This document shows positions 57,101-61,571 of a DNA stretch of 64,000 bases, in pieces. Source of the DNA: Chrysaora quinquecirrha (lineage: Eukaryota; Cnidaria; Scyphozoa; Semaeostomeae; Pelagiidae). Below the pieces are notes generated by a model. The model did no database searches and was not told where the DNA came from. It worked only from the letters and a program-made list of their open reading frames with translations. The translations under genes and the position numbers were made by a program. The stretch's first letter is position 1. The number at the start of each line of letters is the position of its first letter. The stretch spans positions 374,842-438,841 of the forward strand of contig JACTAT010000123.1 in the NCBI GenBank assembly GCA_014526335.1. The letters are read 5' to 3'.

Positions 57101-59013
57101 AAAATATCAGAAGGCTGAATCAAATTCCACTTGGTGCAAGCAGAAGGATTTATACCAAATGTTCTGTATCATACAAATAATAATTGAAGTTTGAAATATT
57201 TACGTACAGTTCAGTTGTTTGCCGGTTTAAATCAGTTCTTCGGCCTGTTTTGTGCTTGCCGTGAATATGAATCCAAAAAGTCGGACAAAAACAGAAGAAA
57301 AATTTCTTTTTTCACATCCAATTTGAGCAGCGTAGAGTACATTTACAAAGCAATTTTTACAGATTTGAATGCAACAAAACCTTCCTGAAGTCTCCCAACA
57401 AGAAGATTCAGTAGGTAACCAATTTTGTGGCTTTCTGCGAAGCTGTGATGATGTTTTCCCTCCATTGCCGACCAAAGTTCTCGTGTAATCCTGGGGGGTC
57501 ACATTTTCAGAAAAATAAACGGAAAATGCCTCATTGCGGGTTGAAATCGCTAAATCAACCAATCAGAATGCTTATTTCGAAATGCTGCTCTCTGATTGGT
57601 GCACCAATTTTTTGGTGCGGGCTGCCACTTTTATGCCACTTTCAGATGATAGGGAAAGGAAACAAGTCCCTGACTGAAGCGAACAACAACAACATCAATT
57701 CAATTCAATGTGAGCGAAAGTTAGGGACTTGGGAAGCAAGTCTAAGAAGCATTCCTCACCATTCCAATTTTTTATTCTGGATCTAAAATCCCGAATTGAT
57801 TCAAAATTTCTAGTATCTCGAGGAAGGAAGAGCCAAAGTTGAGGTCCTCTGTATCTAATAGTCTCGGACCCAAAGATGTCAACCTAACCTACCTAAGTCA
57901 ATCAATCAACCTAAGTTAATACTGCGGAGCAGCCTGCTTAGCAGAAGTTTAATCTAAAATGATTCAGTTTTTGTTGTCTGCTACTATCGAGACTTTCCTT
58001 TCATCTTCAAAATTAGCCTACCCAATTCAACGTTTTCGTTTTCGGCCGCCATCTTTGTTGTTGTTGGTCACTACCGTCACTACCCAAAACCACTACCCCT
58101 GATCAACACTCGCAATAACTCCTGACAGCCTCCTACAATACACTTTTTTTTAATAAGCAACTTGACTTTTGTCCAGCCCTCAAAGTTGCTTAAAAGTTTA
58201 GACATTCCATCCCTCAAAGTTGCTTAAAAGTTGCTTAACATTTTTTTTACCTAACAACCACTCCTGACTTCGCGGGTCAAAATCGTCAACTGTTAGGCCT
58301 ACAACACGACTCTTGGGAGACATTAAGTGGAAAAACGTTAGCTATTAACGAACTTCAACATGCAAAACATAACAATGAACAATTTCTTGACGACAAGAAA
58401 GAGAATAAGCTTGGTTGTTTGACTTCTTGCTTACAGTAATTCAATTGGGCCCTCAAGTTGTTTAATGTTAAAGTCAGTTCAGCCCTTGTTGCTTATTGAG
58501 CGGTTGCTTATTAAAAAAAGTGTACTGTGGGCTCCCCCTCTACCTTGCAGCAGCACTCTGTTAACGGAGTTAACTGCTAATGTACCGACCGTGAAGCCTG
58601 GCGCAAACCCTGCCAACAGGTTATCGCCTCAAACAATTTTTGGGCAACATGTTGGCACGGTTTGCTATGGTTGTTGTCCATACCAACAACATGTTGTTAA
58701 ACCTGTTGACACAACATTTTGGATTTCGGTCGTTATTTCGAAGACCATAAAATGAGAAATAGATTTAAGCTGAGGTTTGTGTTGGACCACGAGTTTTCTC
58801 TTTTTCATCGTCAACGAAAAGGGCGAGCAGTAAACAAACGGCTGCTTCTTTTCAGCCATATTTTTGCAAATTATCAGTTGTTATTCAACACAAACATATT
58901 TTTATTCGCAGCTATCAAAGAACAAACGGCGTATAATGATATTTGACATGGATGCGGAGGGAGAAGACGATGAGGAGGAGGATGAAGAGGACAGCGATAT
59001 GGAGGCTGAGTAA
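29468..59013 (+). CDS. ANAPC4: Anaphase-promoting complex subunit 4 (ANAPC4), partial at both sequence ends of the family alignment
   Basis: Twenty-one exons (listed separately) spell about 490 residues that follow animal ANAPC4 in order. First come the end of the WD40 part (G-E-I-S-L-F-V-D-G), then the helical APC4 domain (S-E-S-W-E-N-I-L, G-L-R-K-L-G-N, F-R-A-F-F-K-W-L), the E-R-V-G-Q motif, N-P-W-Y-R-F-V-N-D-S-S, and a final acidic tail. ANAPC4 is a scaffold subunit of the APC/C ubiquitin ligase, which targets cyclins and securin in mitosis. Exons have canonical sites except one GC donor (43256). Phases agree through exons 4-20. Missing from view are the N-terminal propeller (roughly 180-190 residues), which should precede 29468, and about 110-120 residues between exon 20 (phase 2) and the last exon (phase 0). 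The introns are packed with MITEs and SINEs. Confidence 0.93.
30442..30537 (+). CDS. ANAPC4: ANAPC4 visible exon 2
   Basis: Acceptor ATTTTTGGTAG, donor GCC/GTAAGT. D-A-S-I-S-N-L-H-M-S-S-N-L-Q-L-L-L-S-V resembles the family's C-L-S-S-D-L-K-S-L-S-V segment. Phase 0 at both ends. Confidence 0.88.
30676..30790 (+). repeat. tRNA-like SINE fragment (copy S2)
   Basis: A B-box-like GGGGTTCGAGCCCC at 30698-30711 follows GTGTCAGAAGCTCAGCGTGG. The same arrangement occurs in the fuller copy at 47110. Confidence 0.65.
31000..31610 (-). repeat. Cluster of about four decayed tRNA-SINE copies, 140-180 bp each
   Basis: Units at about 31020, 31200, 31365 and 31510 share GATGG-CAG-TAG-AGTAG-CGA, GACTAGATTTGATGG and CTTGTGAGCGGAACAT. 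Read on the minus strand they match the tRNA-headed SINE at 48060-48266 piece by piece (GAGATTTGAACCC-ATGACCT, GAGCCGAACG), so they appear to be old SINE insertions or duplications. Confidence 0.65.
31775..32130 (+). repeat. Left arm of a 3.5-kb spaced inverted duplication
   Basis: It matches the reverse complement of 35340-35705, with shared TTTTGAAGCTACCCTACC, AACAAAAGATATA, AAATTTTTTA, CTTTCTTGGCGG and TGAATGGG-TTTT in the same order, at roughly three-quarters identity by eye. Confidence 0.8.
32130..32410 (+). mobile_element. MITE of the AAGAAAC type (copy D2)
   Basis: It shares GCCTTTTTCTAAAAAATCAA, AGAAACTATTTCCGCT and GGGGTCAATTCCGGAAAT with copy D1 (7685). It lies between the left duplication arm and the truncated peptide-gene copy. 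Confidence 0.65.
32405..32885. mobile_element. Probable pogo/Tigger-like element with GCTATCTCGAAC end
   Basis: It starts ACAGTTGACATCCGCTATCT and has TTCGAGATAGCGAATGTTCG nearby. Near 32845 a mirrored GATTCGAGACAGCGAATGTT appears. Termini of this type are known from pogo-like elements. The right end is poorly defined. Confidence 0.5.
33102..33110 (+). promoter_or_regulatory. TATA box of the truncated peptide-precursor copy
   Basis: TATATAAAA, 86 bases before the ATG at 33196. The 5' leader that follows (GTGTTTTAACCA to the ATG) is almost identical to that of the second copy on the other strand. Confidence 0.6.
33196..33279 (+). pseudogene. Truncated copy of the secreted-peptide precursor
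   Basis: ATG to TGA gives 27 residues: a start M-V-R-E-I-S-K-I-L-L-A-L-N-L-T-V-F with a signal-peptide core, then C-I-T-A-M. The match to the copy at 34530-34844 stops right after the signal peptide. From there the sequence runs into a SINE-derived unit (GATTGTGAGCCGAACATC). Leader plus signal sequence are about 88 percent identical over about 155 bases. The propeptide and mature peptide are absent, so it is probably non-functional. Confidence 0.65.
33280..33745 (+). repeat. Decayed tRNA-SINE copies in both orientations
   Basis: 33280-33350 has the minus-orientation unit (TTGTGAGCCGAACATC...TCAAATCGTGAA). 33411-33545 and about 33550-33740 carry plus-orientation units (GATAAAGATGTTC, TCTAGTTTGGG, TAAATGAGAACTGAA). 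They mirror the cluster at 31000-31610. Confidence 0.6.
33982..34370 (+). mobile_element. TACACTT MITE with AAGCAAC words (copy C1)
   Basis: Inverted ends TACACTTTTTTTAATAAGC and GCTTATTAATAAAAAAGTGTA-like. TTGCTTAA/TTAAGCAA words are repeated inside. Very similar to 58139-58524 over the full length. Confidence 0.9.
34534..34844 (-). CDS. Candidate secreted peptide precursor, first coding exon
   Basis: The ATG at 34842-34844 opens a frame of 104 codons if read to the TGA at 34530. A consensus donor TCA/GTGAGT sits at 34533, so the exon more likely ends at 34534. Residues 1-21 form a signal peptide (M-A-R-E-I-S-N-I-F-L-A-L-N-L-I-V-F then C-I-T-A). Next is a highly charged, helical propeptide rich in Lys/Arg/Glu, with an acidic end D-D-K-E-N-D-D. 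Then come K-R, a classical dibasic processing site, and G-G-C-G-I, the start of a possible Cys-containing mature peptide. This layout is that of neuropeptide, antimicrobial or venom-type precursors; nothing decides between them and I do not recognise the family. The second exon is not resolved. A TATA box lies 83 bases upstream. The gene is antisense inside an ANAPC4 intron. Confidence 0.5.
34927..34933 (-). promoter_or_regulatory. TATA box of the peptide precursor
   Basis: TATAAAG on the minus strand, at the position equivalent to the TATA of the truncated copy. The leader between it and the ATG is conserved between the two copies. Confidence 0.55.
35090..35400. repeat. Tandem repeat, about 110-bp unit, three copies
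   Basis: CATTCACTCCAATCCGCCAA and GAAAG-TCATCG recur at about 35124, 35235 and 35344. The unit is part of the right duplication arm; the left arm has only one. Confidence 0.8.
35400..35705 (-). repeat. Right arm of the spaced inverted duplication
   Basis: Inverse of 31775-32130 (see there). Together with the two peptide-gene copies it shows that a block of at least 1.5 kb was duplicated head to head. Confidence 0.78.
35715..36112. repeat. Short minisatellite CTACAGGGGGCTGCATACC, four copies
   Basis: CTACAGGGG(G)CTGCATACCACA followed by GGCCTTCCTGCGAA recurs at about 35717, 35973, 36029 and 36088. The first two copies are separated by a SINE-like tail (35900-35960, AAGCGCTGTGG...GGCGCTATATAAA). 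Confidence 0.8.
36281..36416 (+). CDS. ANAPC4: ANAPC4 visible exon 3
   Basis: Acceptor TTGTTTTCTAG, donor AAC/GTATGT. It reads L-K-M-D-S-G-W-K-K-A-K then L-F-Q-C-Q-I-K-L-L-S-T-R. The coding frame needs one base from the preceding exon, but exon 2 ends in phase 0; a small unseen exon or another donor must lie between. The internal ATG (AAAATGG) could also serve an alternative transcript. Confidence 0.82.
36484..37043. mobile_element. MITE of the AGGGTCCTGA family (copy G1)
   Basis: Inverted ends AGGGTCCTGAGG and CTTCAGGACCCT, with repeated AATCCCATTCCCAG words. Flanks CTTGTGCG and CTTGTTCA agree at 6 of 8 positions, compatible with an old 8-bp duplication. A second copy in opposite orientation is at 61572. 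Confidence 0.82.
37054..37675 (+). mobile_element. TACACGC MITE (copy A2), interrupted by a Harbinger-like MITE
   Basis: The outer ends and interior match copies A1, A3 and A4. It is split by 37412-37629. It starts only 11 bases after copy G1 ends. Confidence 0.88.
37412..37629. mobile_element. Harbinger-like MITE nested in A2 (copy E3)
   Basis: Ends GGCCCCGGCCAAACGATCAA and TTGTTTGGTCAGGGCC. The empty site is seen in copy A4 (CTTTAAGAACTAGG), so the insertion target was TTTAA-like. Confidence 0.85.
37832..37918 (+). CDS. ANAPC4: ANAPC4 visible exon 4
   Basis: Acceptor CATTTTTAG, donor ACG/GTAAGT. 29 codons, K-F-E-A-E-L-K-K-L-S-E-S-W-E-N-I-L, a helix of the APC4 domain. Confidence 0.92.
38259..38323 (+). 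CDS. ANAPC4: ANAPC4 visible exon 5
   Basis: Acceptor TTTTTACTTAG, donor CAG/GTGAAA. V-L-P-A-D-T-C-V-S-D-E-F-L-M-A-F, ends in phase 2. Confidence 0.9.
38439..38790. mobile_element. Harbinger-like MITE with GGCCACGTTTACAC ends
   Basis: Inverted ends GGCCACGTTTACACTAGC and CTCGTGTAAACGTAGCC, subterminal GGATCGGATCTAAAGTGGATC mirrored near the other end. Related in terminus to 48292. Confidence 0.8.
39100..39910. mobile_element. MITE with GCAAACCGTGCCAAC ends, interrupted by copy F1
   Basis: Left end GCAAACCGTGCCAAATTGTTGG, right end AACAATGTTGGCACGGTTTGC. The interior (CGTTATTTCGGAGACC...AAAATGAGTAATA) matches 58600-58870. Another element, 39272-39660, sits inside it. Confidence 0.72.
39272..39660 (+). 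mobile_element. MITE of the CAACCTCGTCC family (copy F1)
   Basis: Right end CCCTGGGGACGAGGTT intact, left end decayed. The interior has GTGACGTCAC and CAGCCAATCA. Nested in 39100-39910. Confidence 0.85.
40045..40087 (+). CDS. ANAPC4: ANAPC4 visible exon 6
   Basis: Acceptor TTTTTTCCAG, donor AAG/GTAAGA. S-P-E-L-Q-G-F-L-F-H-D-L-T-T-K. Short (43 bases) but in phase on both sides. Confidence 0.9.
40809..41212 (-). mobile_element. TACACGC MITE (copy A3, reverse)
   Basis: Full-length copy in inverse orientation, ends TACACGCTTTTTTATAAAAA and TATAAAAAAAAGCGTGTA. Confidence 0.92.
41316..41392 (+). CDS. ANAPC4: ANAPC4 visible exon 7
   Basis: Acceptor CTTCTCTCAAAG, donor GTAAGT. G-L-R-K-L-G-N-D-V-N-A-S-Y-A-N-I-K closely follows the family's G-L-K-K-L-G-x-S-I-E-S-S-Y. 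Confidence 0.95.
41827..42239. mobile_element. Harbinger-like MITE with GGGCCTGTTTATGTGAG ends
   Basis: Inverted ends GGGCCTGTTTATGTGAG and CTCATATAAACAGGCCC, TT(G/A) on each flank. Internal mirrored pieces with CCCCGGG and CACCTAC/TACCTGCC. Confidence 0.8.
42358..42535. repeat. Inverted repeat with about 50-bp arms
   Basis: Left arm CGGTAGAATTTTAATTTCTC and onward to about 42411, mirrored by 42482-42535 (GAGAAAATTAAAATTCTACCG); the arms differ at few positions. The loop is about 70 bases. It may be a small MITE. Confidence 0.88.
42718..43121 (-). mobile_element. MITE of the CAACCTCGTCC family (copy F2), exact 9-bp duplication
   Basis: Ends CAACCTCGTCCCCAGG and CCTGGGGGCGAGGTTG, flanked on both sides by GTAATAATC. 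A 9-bp duplication fits Mutator-like elements. Confidence 0.92.
43155..43255 (+). CDS. ANAPC4: ANAPC4 visible exon 8, GC donor
   Basis: Acceptor TTTCGTTATAG. L-C-Y-D-L-S-F-E-L-T-E-L-L-G-M-S-R-W. The donor is CAAG/GCAAGT, a GC-AG intron, confirmed because the phase-1 end joins exon 9 exactly to give Gly. Confidence 0.93.
43610..43890. repeat. CGGGTTT-rich degenerate repeat
   Basis: CGGGTTTTCGGG and variants (GGGTTGCGGG, TGCGGGTTTCCC) recur. The G-run pattern on the plus strand could form G-quadruplexes in an ANAPC4 intron. Confidence 0.65.
44306..44717 (-). mobile_element. MITE of the CAACCTCGTCC family (copy F3), exact 9-bp duplication
   Basis: Ends CAACCTCGTCCTCAGG and CCTGGGGACGAGGTTG, flanked on both sides by GGTCAATAG. 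The interior carries GTGACGTCAC and ATTGGCTG. Confidence 0.93.
44967..45018 (+). CDS. ANAPC4: ANAPC4 visible exon 9
   Basis: Acceptor CTACTCAACAG, donor GTAAGT. G-S-L-R-C-L-G-S-F-M-L-K-I-R-E-L-V. It is squeezed between two MITE copies: 44306-44717 and 45044-45474. Confidence 0.92.
45044..45474 (+). mobile_element. MITE of the CAACCTCGTCC family (copy F4)
   Basis: Ends AACCTCGTCCCCAGG and CCTGGGGACGAGGTTG. The module TCGAATATGGACAGCGG is locally repeated two to three times (45385-45438). It starts 26 bases after the donor of ANAPC4 exon 9. Confidence 0.9.
45906..45961 (+). CDS. ANAPC4: ANAPC4 visible exon 10
   Basis: Acceptor TGTTTTCTACAG, donor GAG/GTGAAT. V-I-D-R-D-L-K-C-F-R-A-F-F-K-W-L-S, one of the best conserved blocks of the family. 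Confidence 0.95.
46200..46470. repeat. Dispersed repeat (copy of the 54663/59860 family)
   Basis: TGTCCACCTCAAAACCAAA, GACACAAAGAAAGAGTTCGC and TCTATTGGTCTTCCCGCTG match 54663-54800 and, inverted, 59860-59995. GGCTCTCCTCCCGTTTAA is mirrored at 46430 (AAACGGGAGGAGAGCC), giving an internal inverted pair. Confidence 0.6.
46491..46560 (+). repeat. tRNA-like sequence (pseudo-tRNA or SINE head)
   Basis: A-box-like TAGCTCAGTGGAAGCG and B-box GGTTCAAATCCC are correctly spaced, but the acceptor arms do not pair. I do not call it a working tRNA. Confidence 0.55.
46997..47043 (+). CDS. ANAPC4: ANAPC4 visible exon 11
   Basis: Acceptor CTCTTTTTCAG, donor GAG/GTAGTA. V-M-V-R-S-S-D-D-P-L-P-S-A-F-K-E. Confidence 0.9.
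47110..47290 (+). repeat. tRNA-derived SINE (copy S1)
   Basis: A box GTGGCGTCGTGGTATAAT (47128-47145) and B box GTGTTCGAACCC (47183-47194), followed by GGTAGTGCC and an unrelated tail. Same family as 30676. Confidence 0.72.
47596..47652 (+). CDS. ANAPC4: ANAPC4 visible exon 12
   Basis: Acceptor TTTTAATTGTAG, donor GAG/GTGTGT. F-S-Q-E-D-N-A-H-I-L-Y-F-L-R-N-Q-L-V-E. Confidence 0.9.
48060..48266 (-). repeat. tRNA-derived SINE (copy S4)
   Basis: On the minus strand: GTGGCCGATTGGTCAAGGCG (A box), GGGTTCAAATCTC (B box), then a body ending in AAAATGAGTACCCAAGG. This is the fullest version of the family that makes up the clusters at 31000 and 33300. Confidence 0.78.
48292..48558. mobile_element. 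Harbinger-like MITE with GGCTGCGTTTACACGGG ends
   Basis: Inverted ends GGCTGCGTTTACACGGG and CCCGTGTAAACGCTGCC, TAA on both sides. The interior repeats CGGTTCCAAACGGAACCG-like palindromes and GAACTGTGCTTC twice. Confidence 0.88.
48781..48822 (+). CDS. ANAPC4: ANAPC4 visible exon 13
   Basis: Acceptor ATCCTGTTTAG, donor CAG/GTAAGT. K-E-S-K-G-S-F-M-L-E-R-V-G-Q carries the family's E-R-V-G-Q signature. Confidence 0.93.
48990..49135 (+). repeat. Lone unit of the 160-bp repeat
   Basis: CCCCAGTCTAAAAATAGC, TTGGGGTC and CTTTCAGCGCATCAAACTTG appear in the order and spacing of the tandem units at 3565-4305, including TGCTGGTATCA from the last unit's flank. Confidence 0.78.
49440..49860 (-). mobile_element. 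Decayed C-terminal end of a non-LTR retrotransposon (LINE)
   Basis: Minus-strand conceptual reading gives Y-G-S-E-W-W-T-I-L-K-T-T-K-K-K-L-Q-A-F-E, the typical segment after the reverse transcriptase domain of many LINEs. A basic block with E-E-E-R-K-T-M-R-N-V-D and W-R-R-I-G-R follows. Several stops and frame changes show it is dead. Confidence 0.65.
49893..50529. mobile_element. MITE with TAGCTAAACTAGGAAACATT ends
   Basis: The left end is mirrored by AATGTCTCATAGTTTAGCCA (17 of 20 positions). Internal ACATGTCCCCCGA / TATGTCCCCCGAGTC repeats and GTCGCGCGC twice on the right. Confidence 0.65.
50694..50726 (+). CDS. ANAPC4: ANAPC4 visible exon 14 (33 bp microexon)
   Basis: Acceptor TTATTTTTCAG, donor CAG/GTATCG. 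Y-V-Q-N-G-E-L-S-V-K-Q continues directly from E-R-V-G-Q as in the family (Q-Y-L-K). Confidence 0.85.
51018..51102. repeat. (GAA)n microsatellite
   Basis: About 28 imperfect GAA/AAG units in an ANAPC4 intron, with GAT, GGA and AAA interruptions. It yields a false poly-lysine frame. Confidence 0.92.
51489..51543 (+). CDS. ANAPC4: ANAPC4 visible exon 15
   Basis: Acceptor GATTTTTGTAG, donor AAG/GTTAGT. D-Q-S-T-N-P-W-Y-R-F-V-N-D-S-S-V-L-K matches the N-x-W-Y-x-F-L-x-x-S-S motif. Confidence 0.94.
51636..52134. mobile_element. MITE of the GGGGGTACT family (copy H3), exact 8-bp duplication
   Basis: Ends CCCGGGAGGGGGGGTACTTA and TCAAGTACCCCCGGGGG, flanked by AATCAATG on both sides. Inside, GGTGTGCACACC is mirrored by GTGCACACCTCC. 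The 8-bp duplication fits hAT-type transposition. Confidence 0.88.
52299..52396 (+). CDS. ANAPC4: ANAPC4 visible exon 16
   Basis: Acceptor TTGCTTTCCAG, donor ACG/GTAATT. E-S-P-L-V-I-L-P-N-D-S-Q-S-L follows the conserved K-E-S-P-L of the family. Confidence 0.94.
53325..53730 (+). mobile_element. TACACGC MITE, best-preserved copy (A4)
   Basis: Near-perfect inverted ends TACACGCTTTTTTTATAAGG, 406 bp, with TA on both flanks. AAGGAAC or its variants occur at least eight times inside. No coding capacity. Confidence 0.95.
53797..53852 (+). CDS. ANAPC4: ANAPC4 visible exon 17
   Basis: Acceptor CTCTCTTGCAG, donor GG/GTAACC. T-T-I-T-E-S-V-V-K-K-G-K-L-K-L-P. A less conserved stretch; kept because the phases fit on both sides. 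Confidence 0.82.
53891..54214. mobile_element. MITE of the GGGGGTACT family (copy H4)
   Basis: Ends CCAAGGGGGGTACTCAAG and CTTGAGTGCCCCCCCCCCTG. Flanks ATTCGCCC and ATTCACCC agree at 7 of 8. Inside, ACCCAAAAATATCAT is repeated about four times. Confidence 0.85.
54575..54613 (+). CDS. ANAPC4: ANAPC4 visible exon 18
   Basis: Acceptor TTATTTACAG, donor GTATGT. T-S-H-E-D-D-C-S-F-R-I-S-W, split Trp codon with exon 19. Confidence 0.82.
54663..54800. repeat. Dispersed repeat, copy 2
   Basis: CACATCAAAACCAAAAGGCTGG, TCTGTAGACAGAAA and CTATTGGTCTTCCAGCTG match 46200 and, inverted, 59860-59995. Confidence 0.65.
54970..55160 (+). repeat. tRNA-derived SINE (copy S3)
   Basis: A box TGGCCCAGTGGTTAGCG and B box GGGTTCGAGCC (55021-55031), then a body with GTATAAATGGGTACCTGG, a SINE tail block I recall as common in marine invertebrates. 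Confidence 0.8.
55285..55377 (+). CDS. ANAPC4: ANAPC4 visible exon 19
   Basis: Acceptor TTTCTTTCCAG, donor GTAAGA. S-S-E-E-S-T-E-Y-I-R-A-C-F-L-P-C-C-C then N-N-M-F-Y-M-F-T-M-D-T. Three consecutive cysteines are unusual. Confidence 0.85.
55667..55732 (+). CDS. ANAPC4: ANAPC4 visible exon 20
   Basis: Acceptor GTTTTCTCCAG, donor GTAAGA. S-E-K-D-L-E-S-Y-R-C-S-V-D-I-S-N-I. Ends in phase 2, which does not fit the last exon. Confidence 0.83.
55819..56273. mobile_element. Harbinger-like MITE, GGCCCTGGCCAAACG family (copy E4, longest)
   Basis: Ends GGCCCTGGCCAAACGATCAA and ACCGTTTAGCCAGGGCC, with TAA on both flanks. Longer than E1 and E3, with extra internal AACATTGCTTGACAAGC variants. Confidence 0.85.
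56274..58138. other. Long ANAPC4 intron part without recognised exon
   Basis: I searched here for the missing ANAPC4 block before the acidic tail and found no splice-bounded frame resembling it. A CCAATCAGA inverted pair (57556 and 57588 as CTGATTGG) and general AT-rich sequence are all I see. Confidence 0.5.
58139..58524 (+). mobile_element. TACACTT MITE with AAGCAAC words (copy C2)
   Basis: Ends TACACTTTTTTTTAATAAGC and GCTTATTAAAAAAAGTGTA. Nearly colinear with C1. Confidence 0.92.
58600..58870. mobile_element. Truncated MITE with GCAAACCGTGCCAAC-type end
   Basis: GCGCAAACCCTGCCAAC, ATGTTGGCACGGTTTGC and the CGTTATTTCGAAGACC interior match 39100-39910. It stops about 40 bases before the acceptor of the last ANAPC4 exon. 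Confidence 0.7.
58912..59013 (+). CDS. ANAPC4: ANAPC4 last coding exon, acidic tail
   Basis: Acceptor TTTTATTCGCAG. L-S-K-N-K-R-R-I-M-I-F-D-M-D matches the family's L-S-S-N-L-R-H-V-R-V-F-E-M-D, followed by a Glu/Asp run and TAA at 59011-59013. The frame is phase 0. Confidence 0.88.
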   Translation, partial: LSKNKRRIMIFDMDAEGEDDEEEDEEDSDMEAE

Positions 59014-59589
59014 CATAAAGCTAAGACATTGATTTGATAAATTGCTTCTTCATTTGTATTATTATCAAACTTTAAAACGTTCAGCCGTTATCTGTAGGCT
59101 ATTTATTGAACGAAAAAGATGAACCTGCAGATTTCATTAAGTATTCTCACTGGATGAAAATCTGTGAGTTTTTGCATGTGGCTAAGATAGCACCTATAAG
59201 AATCCCCTTAGGGCTCTCTAGGCATTATCGCCTACCCTAGAGGGAGTCGCATGTATAAGCCACGGCGCATGGCATAGTGTTCCTCGGGGTACTCTTCATA
59301 AGCTATCGTTATCCAGTGAAGAAAATCCCACCGCTCCGCCCGCAATTTAGGTCTCGTGACCCCTGCGTTTCAAATAGCGAAGGTTCCTTCGCACTTTCCA
59401 TATCTTGACAATCTGATAGGAAGAGAGATGAATCCAGTGAAAATAGAATGCAATAAAATTGAAGGGAATAGATGCCATGCATGATTTACAATATATTATA
59501 CAGTAGTTATTGAGCGAGGGGGACACTTGACTGAACGAAACACGGGGACGTGCTGCTAGTAAATTAAAAAAGCCACCATGTCTAGAGTT
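59014..59589. other. Region downstream of ANAPC4
   Basis: No clear gene. AATAAA occurs at 59452 but is far from the stop; nearer hexamers are only variants (CATAAA 59014, GATAAA 59035). Confidence 0.4.
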
Positions 59590-59995
59590 AAATTTTAGAA
59601 AGGGTTCCATGTTCTGGAGTTGTTTTCTGACATTGATACCCTGTAGGGGAGTTTTCTTGCAAAGGATACTTGGAAAACAAATAGAAAGAGTTTCTGAATT
59701 GCGACAAACAGCAGAAACATTTTCGGGCATACTTAACTTTTTTTCGACGGACACTCTCAGAGTAAACGTCAGAAACGGACCGAAACAAACTAAGGCGAAA
59801 TTTATACCCAGATGCGGCTCGAAATGCACTAATCAGAAAGAAAAGCTGAATTGGCATTGTGCTCTAAGCACCAATCAGCTTTCGGCGGGAAGAACAATGC
59901 TAGTTAATTGAAGAGTCCAAGTGAGAAAAAGAGCCCTTTCTGTCTACACAGAACCGGCTTTTTGGTTTTGATGTGGACAGATTCCAAAACGCTGA
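59590..59995. repeat. Dispersed repeat, copy 3 (inverse of 46200/54663)
   Basis: CACCAATCAGC, CTGTCTACACAGAACC and TTTTTGGTTTTGATGTGGAC mirror the other copies. The adjoining GCGACAAACAGC...TTTTCGGGCATAC also appears at 47845-47880. Confidence 0.65.
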
Positions 59996-60737
59996 GATAA
60001 AACTATGGATCTAGCTTTGCAAATTATTTGAAAACAATCCTCGTTGTAATTTCCCGCACACTCTGGGTGATCTAGTAAATGTTGTCCTATGGCAGAATCA
60101 TGTTTAAGGGCGGGCTGTTGCCTAGAGTTTCGAAGTGATTGCTCTCAGAAAGAGTTCCTGTTGTTGCTGGAATAAATACGGGGTCCGTGCATTGTTTCAA
60201 ACGGGAATTATTTATCAGAAAAGCAATTTAAGCTTTTTATATTGTCTGAAGTACTCAATATCGATCTATCGCAGAGTCACACCAAGAAAGTAAGACCGTG
60301 CCACCATTGTTAGGTTTTCTATTCAAAATCCGACATGATGATCTAATCCTCTAACATAACCTTACACGTTGCATTTCCCATTCCCCACCCTAAACAAACA
60401 TGAAATACAGCGTGGCCCAAAAAAGGGACCCCCTTACTAAATAATTTATAAATAATTTATTCTTAAGTTGGAATTTCATGAAATTAATACTACATGATAT
60501 TCAACTCAAGTGAGATATTTCATGTAAATATCATGATGATATGGGTTAGTATCTCTGAATAAATTGACTTTAAAACTTTACAATCCAAAAACGTACTGTA
60601 ACAAAATATGCAACTTTCTACTCTTATGTATTCCTTACGTAACAAAACAGAAAAATCAATAACTCATTCTTTCAGTCAACTGATATTCAAAATGTCCTCA
60701 ATCCTGCTCAATACACTTCTCTAATATGACCATCTAT
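59996..60737. other. Intergenic, AT-rich
   Basis: TACAGCGTGGCCCAAAAAAG at 60411 resembles a Tc1/mariner terminus but no mirrored partner was found. Otherwise nothing. Confidence 0.35.
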
Positions 60738-60876
60738 GAATTTGCTGTAAAAATTAGTTTTAATACATATCCAACGACAAGGAACAGTATAAGGAACTTT
60801 CAGCCTCATTTTGTTGAAAAATTAAGGAACTCCAACCTCAACTCAGACCAAAGGTTCCTTATAAAAATAACGTGTA
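60738..60876 (-). mobile_element. Truncated TACACGT MITE (copy B2)
   Basis: Inverse of the left third of B1: GACAAGGAACA-TATAAGGAAC, CAACTCAGACCAAAGGTTCC and the end AACGTGTA. Confidence 0.82.
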
Positions 60877-61571
60877 AAACAGTCCACCGATATTAGCTAC
60901 TATACGCGATACTATTGGTTATTACTAATTATGCAAGGTACTACATAATTATGCAAGACACTACACCTGGAGATGCTTGTGGCAAGCGAACAAAGCAAAA
61001 CTTGACTGATCAAAAACTCTTGCATAAACTGTAGAATTTTCTGTAAAATTCTTGAATCATATTGTGCTAACCAGCGCTTTTGCTGACTGAAACTTGTTTC
61101 GGGATTTCGGGTGTCCTTCCTGAAAACTGAGAGAGATGTCGCACCTGCGAAAAACGGAAAACGTGATTTAAGAAGCTGAATCTCAGACAAAATCTGTACG
61201 CAAAATTTGTAATTTTAGACTAAAAGTTCTCGATGTGTTGTTAAATTTTAACACTTTTCAAGAAAAATGGACTTTTCCTGCACTGTTTCCATGCAGATTT
61301 AAAGATCTTGTCACAGTACAACGCTAAAAGACGTCGTTGTTGTTATTTGAATAAAAACAACAATCAATTACGCAAGATCGTAGGACGGATCCGATGAATG
61401 CTGTGAAGATGCCCCAAACCAATCGCATAGAATCAAACATTCACCACTGCAACCTAAGGGTGTATTATTAAGGTAGCCTAAACTTTAGCGATTCTCTTGG
61501 AAAGCGATTCTCTGGATTCTTTGCAGCAAGCTTAAATATCTAAAAGACGAGGTACGTGCTCTATTGTTTTT
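60877..61571. other. Intergenic, no feature recognised
   Basis: A short direct repeat AATTATGCAAG (about 60928 and 60946) is the only structure seen. Confidence 0.4.

Noticed and set aside
57227..57562. Minus-strand frame of 111 codons
   Set aside because: No motif, no flanking splice logic, antisense in an ANAPC4 intron; kept open as hypothetical only.
59347..59829. Minus-strand frame of 160 codons
   Set aside because: It overlaps a dispersed repeat, shows no recognisable motif and has no homologous reading in the other copies.
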